Assembly: GCA_019459285.1 (NCBI GenBank)
Contig: JAIBEL010000022.1
Span: forward strand, 1-50,080
Direction: 5' to 3'
Length of the DNA stretch: 50,080 nucleotides
Source: Rhizobium sp.
Lineage (GTDB): Bacteria > Pseudomonadota > Gammaproteobacteria > Burkholderiales > Thiobacillaceae
Shown: one piece after another, positions 42,954-50,080 of the stretch
How the letters are laid out: each line of letters begins with the position of its first letter
Position numbering within the stretch: the stretch's first letter is position 1
Notes under the pieces: model-generated
Database searches by the model: none
Seen by the model: the letters and a program-made list of their open reading frames with translations, nothing else
What the model was told of the DNA's origin: nothing
Program-made: the position numbers and the translations under genes

Positions 42954-45632
42954 CTAAAGCGCGCGTGAAACCTTGCGAACGGTATCGTCCTCAGGGTGCG
43001 CCTCGACGTGGAAACCCAACGCTTCCACCAGCTTCAGCATGGGGCGGTTGGTCTTCAGTACTTCGCCTTCCATCACCTTCAGGCCCTTGCTGCGCGCCAC
43101 ATCCATCAGCACATCCATGAGCTTGTGGCCGATCCCCTGTTTCTGCCAGCGGTCGTCGACCACCAGAGCGAACTCACAGGACTCGGCATCCGGATTGATG
43201 GCATAGCGCGCCACGCCCAGTTCGACCTCCCTGCCATCGATCTCCGTCAGCGCCAGCAGCGCCATTTCGCGTGTGTAGTCGATCTGCGTCAGGCGCGCCA
43301 GTGCGACCGGTGAAAGCTCGCTCACCGCATCCATGAAACGGAAATATTTCGACTCCTCGGATAGGCTCTTCACGAAGCCCTGGGTCAACTCGGCGTCTTC
43401 CGGGCGAATCGGGCGGATCAGCACATCGTTGCCAGTAGGCAGCTGCCAGCGCGTCACCAGATGCGCCGGATAAGGATGGATCGCCATGTGGCCGTAGCGG
43501 TCGGCGGTCGGCACGCGCGGCGCGATCACGATGCGCGCATCCAGCGCCAGCGCGCCGTGCTCGTCCACCAGCAGGGGATTGATGTCGATTTCCGCGAGCC
43601 AGGGCAGTTCGCAGACCATTTCGGAGAGGCGCAGCAGCACGTTCTCCAGCGCATCCATGTCCACCGGCGGGCGGTTGCGGAACGGGCCCAGCAAGGTCGC
43701 GACGCGGGTCCGCCGGATCAGGTCGCGCGCCAGATAGTGGTTGAGCGGCGGCAGGGTCACTGCACGATCCTGCAGAGCCTCGACGTCGACGCCGCCGGCG
43801 CCGAACACGATCACCGGACCCAGCACCGGGTCCGAGGTCATGCCCAGCAGCACTTCGCGTGCATGCGGGCGCGCCGCCATCGGCTCGATGACGATGCCGT
43901 CGAGCGTCGCGTCGGGGCGCAGGCGCCTGATGTCAGTCAGCATCTCGCCGAAGGCGGCGCGCACCGCCTGGCCGCTGGACAGACCCAGCCGTACGCCGTT
44001 GACGTCGGACTTGTGGGTGATGTCCGGCGAGTTGATCTTCATCGCCACCGGGAAGCCCAGCTGCTGCGCCAGCAGCATCGCCTCCATGGGATCGCGCGCG
44101 ATCAGGGTCTGCGCGATCGGAATATGGAACGCCGACAGCAACGCCTTCGATTCCACTTCGTTCAGCAGATGGCGGCCATGCGCCAGCGTGCTCTCGATGA
44201 TCAGCCGCGCGCCCTCCACGTCCGGCTCGGCCTGATGCGACAGCGGCCCCGGCGTCTGCATCAATAGCCGCTGGTTCTCGTAGAAAGTCGAGAGGAAGGA
44301 GAACACCTCGACCGCGGGCTCCGGCGTGGTGAAATAGGGAATCCCCGCCTGCTTGAACAGCCGCCGGCCTTCGATCACCTGCGCCTCGCCCATCCAGCAG
44401 GTCAACACCGGCTTGCTCGAAGTCTTCGCCACGTCCACCACCGCCTGGGCCGCCTCGGTCGGCCGCGTCATCGCCTGCGGCGTCAGCATCGCCAGCACGC
44501 CGTCGACGTTGTCGTCGCGCAGGCAGGCGTCCACTGCGGCGCGATAGCGCGCTGCGGTGGCATCGCCGATGATGTCGAGCGGGTTGGCCTGCGACCAGTT
44601 GGACGGCAGCACCGCATTGAGCGCTGTGATCGTCGCCGGCGACAGCTCGGCCATGCGCACGCCCATATCCACCGCAAGATCGGTCGCCATGACGCCGGGG
44701 CCGCCACCGTTGGTGACGATGGCAAGCCGGTTGCCGGTGGGCCGGATGTGCGTGGACAACGCCCGCGCCGAGGCGAACAGCTGCAGGATGGTATTGACCC
44801 GCACTACGCCCGCACGCCGCACTAGCGCATCGAACACCGCATCCGAGCCCACCAGCGCGCCGGTATGCGACATCACCGCCTTGGCGCCCGTCGCATGGCG
44901 TCCCACCTTGACCATGACGATGGGCTTGAAACGGGCGGTCGCGCGCAGCGCACTCATGAAGCGGCGCGCATCGCGGATGCCCTCGATATACAGCAGGATG
45001 CCCTTGGTCTGCGTGTCAACGGCGAGGTAGTCGAGAATTTCACCGAAATCCAGATCGGCCGACGCGCCGGTGGAAATCACGCTGGAAAATCCGATGCCGT
45101 TGGTCTCCGCCCAGTCCAGCATGGCCGTGCACAGCGCGCCGGACTGCGACACCAGTGCAAGATCGCCCGCCTGGGTGACGCCCTGGCTGAAGGTGGCATT
45201 CAGGCCGATGGACGGCCGCTGGATGCCCAGGCAGTTGGGGCCGATGAAGCGGATGCCGTATTGCCGGGCAATCGCCACCAGGGCATCCTCCAACGCCATC
45301 CCCTGCTCGCCCACTTCGCGGAATCCGGCGGACAGCACGATGGCATGGCGGATCCCATGTTGCCCGCATGCCTGCATGATCGACCCCACGGTCGACGCGG
45401 GCGTGGCGATCAGGGCCAGTTCCGGTACCGTCGGCAGTTCGCCGGCCGACGCGTAGCAGCGCTCGCCGAACACCGTTGCATACTTCGGGTTGACCGGATA
45501 GACCTCGCCCTTGTAGCCGGCTTGGCGCAGGTTGCGGAACAGGGTGCCGGCGACCGAATCCTCGCGTTCGCTGGCACCAAAGACCGCGACCGAGCGGGCG
45601 TTGAACAGGGGGTGCAGATAGTGTCGGGGCAT
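42954..45632 (-). CDS. pat: Pat-like protein: ADP-forming acyl-CoA synthetase domains fused to GNAT acetyltransferase
   Basis: 892 residues, the normal length for Pat/YfiQ proteins. Domain order: CoA-binding Rossmann (VAVFGASEREDSVAGTLFRNL, 14-34), succinyl-CoA ligase-like domains with SHTGALVGSDAVF, an ATP-grasp domain (FPVAMKINSPDITHKSDVNGVRLG), and a C-terminal GNAT (about 735-892; LVVDDRWQKQGIGHKLM with the Q-x2-G-I-G acetyl-CoA loop). In Salmonella and E. coli Pat lysine-acetylates acetyl-CoA synthetase and other enzymes. The gene is divergent from an HDAC-family deacetylase. Confidence 0.92.
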   Translation of the reverse strand: MPRHYLHPLFNARSVAVFGASEREDSVAGTLFRNLRQAGYKGEVYPVNPKYATVFGERCYASAGELPTVPELALIATPASTVGSIMQACGQHGIRHAIVLSAGFREVGEQGMALEDALVAIARQYGIRFIGPNCLGIQRPSIGLNATFSQGVTQAGDLALVSQSGALCTAMLDWAETNGIGFSSVISTGASADLDFGEILDYLAVDTQTKGILLYIEGIRDARRFMSALRATARFKPIVMVKVGRHATGAKAVMSHTGALVGSDAVFDALVRRAGVVRVNTILQLFASARALSTHIRPTGNRLAIVTNGGGPGVMATDLAVDMGVRMAELSPATITALNAVLPSNWSQANPLDIIGDATAARYRAAVDACLRDDNVDGVLAMLTPQAMTRPTEAAQAVVDVAKTSSKPVLTCWMGEAQVIEGRRLFKQAGIPYFTTPEPAVEVFSFLSTFYENQRLLMQTPGPLSHQAEPDVEGARLIIESTLAHGRHLLNEVESKALLSAFHIPIAQTLIARDPMEAMLLAQQLGFPVAMKINSPDITHKSDVNGVRLGLSSGQAVRAAFGEMLTDIRRLRPDATLDGIVIEPMAARPHAREVLLGMTSDPVLGPVIVFGAGGVDVEALQDRAVTLPPLNHYLARDLIRRTRVATLLGPFRNRPPVDMDALENVLLRLSEMVCELPWLAEIDINPLLVDEHGALALDARIVIAPRVPTADRYGHMAIHPYPAHLVTRWQLPTGNDVLIRPIRPEDAELTQGFVKSLSEESKYFRFMDAVSELSPVALARLTQIDYTREMALLALTEIDGREVELGVARYAINPDAESCEFALVVDDRWQKQGIGHKLMDVLMDVARSKGLKVMEGEVLKTNRPMLKLVEALGFHVEAHPEDDTVRKVSRAL

Positions 45633-45759
45633 GGTTGGGGCAGCCTGGATTGCCGCGGTCGATCGAGCGGAGCGGGAATCAGCCTATGCTAGGCCATCCC
45701 CTGCTGCCGCGCCATCATGCCGGGCGTATAGTTGATTTATTTCTTCCCTTGCCTGCGCC

Positions 45760-46683
45760 ATGCACACCGCCTACATCACCCATCCGTCATGCCTTCTGCA
45801 CAACATGGGCGACTGGCATCCGGAGAGCCCCGCGCGCCTGCGCGCCATCGACGACCGGCTGCATGCCGCCCACCTGTTCGACTTCCTGGCCCACCACGAA
45901 GCCCCGTGCGTGCACCGCAGCCAGCTGCTGCGGGTGCATGACGCCGTTTACCTCGACGCCGTCGAAGCCGCCGTACCCAGCGAAGGCGTGCACATGCTCG
46001 ATCCCGACACCGGCATGAATCCGTATAGCCTGGAGGCCGCGCGCCATGCAGCGGGGGGCGCCGTGATGGCAGTCGACCGGGTGATCCAGGGCGCGGAAGC
46101 CAACGCCTTCGCCGCCACCCGTCCGCCCGGCCACCACGCCACCCGCAACCAGGCCATGGGATTCTGCATCTTCAACAACGTCGCCGTGGCCGCCGCGCAC
46201 GCGCTCGAACAGCACGGCCTGGAGCGCGTCGCCATCGTCGATTTCGACGTCCACCACGGCAACGGCACCGAGGACATCTTCCGCGACGACCCGCGCGTGA
46301 TGCTCTGCTCCACCTTCCAGCATCCCTTCTATCCTTTCCGCGGCGCGGACACCGCTAGCGAGCATATCGTCAACGTGCCCTTGCCTGCCGGCACCACGGG
46401 TACAACTTATCGCGAAGCCTTCACCACCCTGATCCTGCCGCGGCTGGAGGCCTTCCGACCGCAGATGCTGTTTTTCTCCGCCGGCTTCGACGGCCACCGC
46501 GAGGACGACATGGCGCAGTTCGGCCTGGTGGAAGCGGATTACGTCTGGATCACCGAGCAGGTCATGGGCGTGGCCGCACGCCATGCGGGGCGGCGCATCG
46601 TCTCGGTGCTCGAAGGCGGGTACGACCTCAGTTCCCTCGGACGCAGCGTGGCGGCACACATCAAAACGCTGGCGGAACTGTAG
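45760..46683 (+). CDS. Histone-deacetylase family protein (AcuC/acetylpolyamine-type)
   Basis: 307 residues. Zn-dependent deacetylase core with RPPGHHATRNQAMGFC (paired active-site His), DFDVHHGNGTEDIF (Asp/His metal ligands) and FSAGFDGHREDD (third metal Asp), and a C-terminal LEGGYDLSSLGRSV (Gly/Tyr of the catalytic loop). All metal ligands are present, so it should be active. Substrate could be acetyl-lysine protein or acetylpolyamine. Its ATG is 127 bases from the Pat-like start in the divergent direction, which suggests opposing acetylation enzymes. Confidence 0.93.
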   Translation: MHTAYITHPSCLLHNMGDWHPESPARLRAIDDRLHAAHLFDFLAHHEAPCVHRSQLLRVHDAVYLDAVEAAVPSEGVHMLDPDTGMNPYSLEAARHAAGGAVMAVDRVIQGAEANAFAATRPPGHHATRNQAMGFCIFNNVAVAAAHALEQHGLERVAIVDFDVHHGNGTEDIFRDDPRVMLCSTFQHPFYPFRGADTASEHIVNVPLPAGTTGTTYREAFTTLILPRLEAFRPQMLFFSAGFDGHREDDMAQFGLVEADYVWITEQVMGVAARHAGRRIVSVLEGGYDLSSLGRSVAAHIKTLAEL

Positions 46684-46856
46684 GCCGCATTCCACGTTCC
46701 TCGCATGCCTGGCCAGACAAGGCGGGGGGCAGAGTGGAACCGGTCATTGACTGGAAGGCGGCAGAAGTGGCATTGTCTGGCGGGCTTGACCCAGCACCAC
46801 CGGAATGCCGCCTTGTTTCACGTCACTTCACACAACGCGATGCAAAGGAGACGGCG

Positions 46857-47675
46857 ATGAGCAGTCCTGAATCCGACACGATTTTCGCCGGCTCCATTCC
46901 CCGGCTCTATGAAGAATATCTCGTCCCGCTGATCTTCCAGCCATACGCCGATGACCTTGCCAGCCGCCTGGCCGCACGCCCCCTCTCCCGTGTACTCGAA
47001 ATTGCCGCCGGCACGGGCGTCCTGACCCGTCGACTGGCATCCGCACTGTCGGAAGACGTCACGATTGTCGCCACGGACCTGAACCGTCCCATGCTGGACA
47101 TGGCCGCCAAGATCGGTACGAGCCGCCCGGTGGAATGGCACCAGGCAGACGCCATGCAGCTGCCATTCGGGGAAGCGCAGTTCGATGCGGTGGTGTGCCA
47201 GTTCGGGGTCATGTTTTTTCCCGACAAGCCGAAGGCATTCTCCGAGGCGTTCCGCGTGCTCAGACCGGGTGGCGTGCTGCTGTTCAGCGTCTGGGACCGG
47301 ATCGAGGAGAACGAGTTTGCCCATACGGTGGAGACCGCCCTGGAATCCCTCTTTCCCCATGATCCCCCACGCTTCATGGCGCGCACGCCGCATGGCTACC
47401 ATGACCTCGCACGCATCGAGCGTGACCTCCGGAGCAGCGGCGTTGTCACTTCACCCCACGTCCATACCGTCTCACAGCGCAGTGCGGCGGCGTCCCCGCG
47501 CATCCCCGCGCTCGCCTACTGCCAGGGCAGCCCCCTGCGCAACGAAATCGAGACGCGCGACAAGACGCGGCTGGGCGAGGCAACCGAACTTGCAGCCGCA
47601 GCGATCGCCGAGCGGTTCGGGCCAGGTCCTGTCGACAGCAAGATCCAGGCACACGTTGTCACGCTCGAACGTTAA
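46857..47675 (+). CDS. Class I SAM-dependent methyltransferase
   Basis: 272 residues. SAM motif VLEIAAGTGVLTRRLA, acidic loop VATDLNRPMLD, DAMQLPFGEAQFDAVVCQF and the VLRPGGVLLFSVWD strand mark a UbiE/Methyltransf_11-type enzyme acting on a small molecule. AAGGAG is 6 bases before ATG 46857, so this start is preferred over an earlier in-frame ATG at 46734. Standalone; substrate unknown. Confidence 0.9.
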   Translation: MSSPESDTIFAGSIPRLYEEYLVPLIFQPYADDLASRLAARPLSRVLEIAAGTGVLTRRLASALSEDVTIVATDLNRPMLDMAAKIGTSRPVEWHQADAMQLPFGEAQFDAVVCQFGVMFFPDKPKAFSEAFRVLRPGGVLLFSVWDRIEENEFAHTVETALESLFPHDPPRFMARTPHGYHDLARIERDLRSSGVVTSPHVHTVSQRSAAASPRIPALAYCQGSPLRNEIETRDKTRLGEATELAAAAIAERFGPGPVDSKIQAHVVTLER

Positions 47676-47685
47676 GTATCATTAC

Positions 47686-47702
47686 CCGGATATCCTGTCC
47701 GG
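47686..47702 (+). terminator. Weak hairpin after the methyltransferase gene
   Basis: CCGGA (47686-47690), 7-base loop, TCCGG (47698-47702) followed by TTTCCC. Short stem, so low confidence. Confidence 0.3.
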
Positions 47703-47762
47703 TTTCCCGTGCGGCCAACCGGGCATGTCGCCAGCCAGCCGAATCCACCCATGAGGAAAAAC

Positions 47763-48278
47763 ATGATCAAACTGCGCCATCTCATCCTGCTTGCCTATGT
47801 CGTCGTGAGCCCCGCCATCGCCGCGGAACCGCCTGCCAGCGAAGCGTCCGTCAGGGAACTGCTCGCCATCACCCAGTCCCGCAAGCTGGTTGACAGCACC
47901 ATGGGGCAAGTCGATGCCATGATGCAGCGTTCCATGAAGCAGGCTCTCGCAGGCCAGTCGACGCTTACAGCCGATCAGCAGACGATCATGGACAGGAGGC
48001 GCACGCAGATGATCGCCCTGATCAGGGAGGACATGAAATGGGAGACGCTGGAGCCGATGTTCGTTGACATCTACAAGCAGTCCTTCACACAGAAGGAGGT
48101 CAATGGAATGCTTGATTTCTACAAGTCTGAACCGGGGCAGGCGGTCATCGCAAAGATGCCCCTCGTGATGCAGAACACCATGCAGGCCATACAGGCACGC
48201 ATGACCACGACGTTCCCGAAACTTCAGAAATTGCAGCAGGATGCGATGGCCGAACTCAGGGCGAGCCGGGCGAAATAA
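47763..48278 (+). CDS. Exported DUF2059-family protein
   Basis: 171 residues from ATG 47763, preceded by GAGG at 7 bases; ATG 47751 would add four residues. Signal peptide (MIKLRHLILLAYVVVSPAIAA), then a helical domain with the DUF2059 core: MFVDIYKQSFTQKEVNGMLDFYKSEPGQAVIAKMPLVMQ. Periplasmic protein of unknown function. Confidence 0.85.
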   Translation: MIKLRHLILLAYVVVSPAIAAEPPASEASVRELLAITQSRKLVDSTMGQVDAMMQRSMKQALAGQSTLTADQQTIMDRRRTQMIALIREDMKWETLEPMFVDIYKQSFTQKEVNGMLDFYKSEPGQAVIAKMPLVMQNTMQAIQARMTTTFPKLQKLQQDAMAELRASRAK

Positions 48279-48314
48279 AACAGGCGCATATTGAAGCCGG
48301 GCTGTTCCGCCCGC

Positions 48315-49118
48315 TCAGCGCGGGATCCCGAGCGCCATCCCGCTTCCCCACGCGACCAGGGCCAGACCCGTGGCGTGGCTGACCCAACGCCCTTGCGGCA
48401 GATTTTTTTCCAGCAGCACGAAAGCGGCGAGCAGGGCGATCCACAGCAGATTCATGACCCCCACGACAAACAGGACCAGCATCAGCAGCCCGCAGCAGCC
48501 CGTGCAATAGAGGCCATGCCGCCATCCCATGACCAGAGCGCCCCGTGCACCGTCGCGCCATTCGTTCAGGAGAAACCCGAGCGGAGAGCGGCAATGGTTG
48601 AGACAGGCGTGCTTCGCCGGTGTCCACTGGTAGATGCCGGCGGCGACCAGCACCGCGCCGCCCAGCAGGGGGCTGGTGCCGACCATCGCAGGCGAGATCA
48701 GCATGGCACTGTGCAATCCCCACTGAATCAGCGTCGCGGCCGCGCTGAAGGCCGTCCACGCGAGGAGGTAACCGAGCAGGAACAGGCCGCTCGCCATCCC
48801 TGATGAGACCCGGGAACGGCGTTCATGCCGGATGCGCGCAAACAGCAGGAGCACCGGGCTGGCAGATGGCGCCATCATGCCGATCATCATGACGACCCAC
48901 ATCGTGAACACCAACGCGAGGTCAAACGGTCCCCATTCCCGGGCATTGGGCATCGCCATGTCCACCACGTCCATGTGGTCCATGGCCCAGGCCTGATAGG
49001 CGAGATACCCCCACGCCAGCGCCGTGATCCCGACGACGCTGGCGACGGCTACGACGCTTGCGGCGCGGGTCCCGTATCGCCCATCAGGCCTGGTAGCTGA
49101 AAGGGGAATAAAACCCAT
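48315..49118 (-). CDS. DUF2182 integral membrane protein
   Basis: 267 residues, about six to seven helices. Family features: FTMWVVMMIGMMAPSASP, a Met/His-rich first loop (DHMDVVDMAMPNAREW), NHCRSPLGFLLNEWRDG and HGLYCTGCCGLLMLVLFV with paired Cys and His residues. These suggest metal (possibly copper) binding. ATG 49118 has AGGA upstream and overlaps the DUF1326 gene by 35 bases; ATG 49148 is the alternative. It is the downstream member of a DUF1326-DUF2182 pair often found together. Confidence 0.88.
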   Translation of the reverse strand: MGFIPLSATRPDGRYGTRAASVVAVASVVGITALAWGYLAYQAWAMDHMDVVDMAMPNAREWGPFDLALVFTMWVVMMIGMMAPSASPVLLLFARIRHERRSRVSSGMASGLFLLGYLLAWTAFSAAATLIQWGLHSAMLISPAMVGTSPLLGGAVLVAAGIYQWTPAKHACLNHCRSPLGFLLNEWRDGARGALVMGWRHGLYCTGCCGLLMLVLFVVGVMNLLWIALLAAFVLLEKNLPQGRWVSHATGLALVAWGSGMALGIPR

Positions 49119-49686
49119 TTTTCCTGGAAATTTCCAGATCGAAGCCATGATCGTGGAAGCTCAGGCGCTTCGATCGGCACGCCACCGTGGGGTAACCCGG
49201 CACCGGCGTGAACGGGATACCGGAAAGCGTGACATCCTCTCCGCCTTGACCGGCCATGGCCTCGATTTCCATTTGTGCCACCTGCGGAATGGTCAGGCTG
49301 CGTTGCTTGCCGTCGAGCCGATAATCGATGGCGGCGCTCCTGACCCCGAGGACTTCGCCGATCAACGCCGTCAGCGCCGACAGGTGGCCGCCGGCCGCCC
49401 CGGAGAATATTTTGGTGAGGGCGTCCGTCTGCTGAGCATCGGCCCGTTCATCGACATACAGGGCGACTTTCCATTTGGTTTCCAGCATGTGTCCCGGCGC
49501 GTAGGCAAACAGTGCGGTGTTGAGCCCGTCGAGGGCGGTCCCGGCGAACATGCCCTGATCGATGTGCCAGCCGATCAGGGCCTTGCAATCGCCATCGGTC
49601 GGCGGGCTCGTGAACACGCACGGGCAGGCGGCCTCGCAATTGCAGGCTTCAAAGTACGTGCCTGCCACTTTCCATTGGGTATCCAT
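49084..49686 (-). CDS. DUF1326 family protein
   Basis: 200 residues. N-terminal cysteine cluster CNCEAACPC (C-x-C-x4-C-x-C, about residues 15-23) after MDTQWKVAGTYFEACN, the family signature and a likely metal site; later ALIGWHIDQGMFAGTAL and FTPVPGYPTVACRSKR fit the family. No signal peptide. GGAGG lies 7 bases before ATG 49686. Function unknown; co-translated with the DUF2182 gene. Confidence 0.88.
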   Translation of the reverse strand: MDTQWKVAGTYFEACNCEAACPCVFTSPPTDGDCKALIGWHIDQGMFAGTALDGLNTALFAYAPGHMLETKWKVALYVDERADAQQTDALTKIFSGAAGGHLSALTALIGEVLGVRSAAIDYRLDGKQRSLTIPQVAQMEIEAMAGQGGEDVTLSGIPFTPVPGYPTVACRSKRLSFHDHGFDLEISRKNGFYSPFSYQA

Positions 49687-49766
49687 GATGTGCCTCCTTG
49701 GTATCACTTCGGGTATTCCGCTTATCGAATGATGCACACGCCTCCACAGGAGCCCGGGAGCGTGGC

Positions 49767-49841
49767 TTATCCGCACAAGAGGACGAACCCGCCATGGTCA
49801 TGGCGGCATCCAGGCAGTGGCTGCGCTGTGTATGCGGATAA
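49767..49841. repeat. Nested inverted repeats in an empty intergenic region
   Basis: Outer arms TTATCCGCA (49767-49775) and TGCGGATAA (49833-49841) enclose an inner perfect palindrome CCGCCATG-GT-CATGGCGG (49789-49806). It lies upstream of the DUF1326 gene, in 49687-50080, which contains no gene I can support. Confidence 0.5.
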
Positions 49842-50080
49842 ACGATATATAGCAGATGGGCATGCCACTGCTGGGGGAATCAGGATTTTTCGGAGGCAGG
49901 CCGCCTGGTCCTGCGTATTGCATTCAAACACCGGCCGAGTACCGTTTCGGATGCCCGCGAGGCCGGGCCAGCCAGCGGCGAATTCCGGATGTCCATCAAA
50001 AATAAAAAGGGGGCAGGCAATTATTGGAACGCCCGTTTACTGTGCGTACACCCCGATGAATAATTAAGCTGACTCACCCC
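49842..50080. other. Non-coding stretch at right edge
   Basis: No convincing gene on either strand; AT content rises after about 50000. CACCCC or ACCCC occurs at 50050-50054 and again at the very last bases, spaced 26 bases apart, which could be the start of a tandem repeat continuing beyond the window, but one period cannot show that. Confidence 0.3.

Noticed and set aside
50050-50080. Possible start of a 26-base tandem repeat at the right edge
   Set aside because: Only a 5-6 base match of one period is visible; it needs sequence beyond the window.

Overview
The window looks like a chromosomal segment of a GC-rich betaproteobacterium, most likely of the sulfur-oxidising/denitrifying Nitrosomonadales type (Thiobacillus-like). 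This is inferred from gene content: the ilvB-ilvH-ilvC-psd-pssA-leuA order, an rnfABCDGE-nth block, an NsrR-controlled quinol nitric oxide reductase and DUF2173-like proteins. No rRNA is present to test it. Almost everything is densely packed coding sequence. I see no transposase, phage module or CRISPR array.

Layout. 1-9100 is the most unusual part. A sigma-54-type response regulator (cut by the window edge) and its histidine kinase run leftward. Diverging from them are an outer-membrane beta-barrel protein and a small PstS-like periplasmic protein. A near-perfect sigma-54 promoter at 4532-4546, preceded by a 9-bp inverted repeat, then leads a six-gene operon: a 'thermostable hemolysin' GNAT-fold protein, an AMP-forming acyl ligase whose motif-A10 lysine is an arginine, a haem-oxygenase-like diiron (HDO) enzyme, an SDR, a secreted TPR protein and a 45-aa membrane peptide. 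Four junctions in this locus are ATGA-type overlaps (kinase/regulator, hemolysin/ligase, HDO/SDR, TPR/small peptide). I read it as a small dedicated biosynthetic system under two-component control; the product is unknown.

9110-18138 (minus strand) carries a DMT transporter, then leuA, pssA, psd, ilvC, ilvH and ilvB (branched-chain amino acid and phosphatidylethanolamine synthesis). There is a leucine-rich 29-codon ORF ahead of leuA and hairpins upstream of ilvB, between ilvC and psd, and after leuA. Three tandem DUF2173-like paralogues follow. 18218-24154 holds an RDD protein, an SseB protein, a GlcD-type FAD oxidase, tRNA-Ala, tRNA-Glu and tRNA-Arg, a membrane-anchored Bcp peroxiredoxin, a diguanylate cyclase and a CDP-alcohol phosphatidyltransferase.

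24168-31088 has HrpA, a CbiM-like membrane protein, a UPF0149 protein, a HAD-IB phosphatase and a soluble PDC-sensor protein with no output domain. 31098-34090 is the divergent nsrR / qNOR nitric-oxide detoxification pair with two NsrR-like palindromes between them. 34296-40798 is a tightly coupled rnfABCDGE-(small basic protein)-nth-DUF1841 operon; Rnf couples ion movement to ferredoxin/NADH electron transfer. 40991-50080 contains an HDOD/degenerate-receiver/GGEEF protein, a Pat-like acyl-CoA-ligase/GNAT acetyltransferase divergent from an HDAC-family deacetylase, a methyltransferase, a DUF2059 protein and a DUF1326-DUF2182 pair. The last 394 bases have no gene I can support, only nested inverted repeats.
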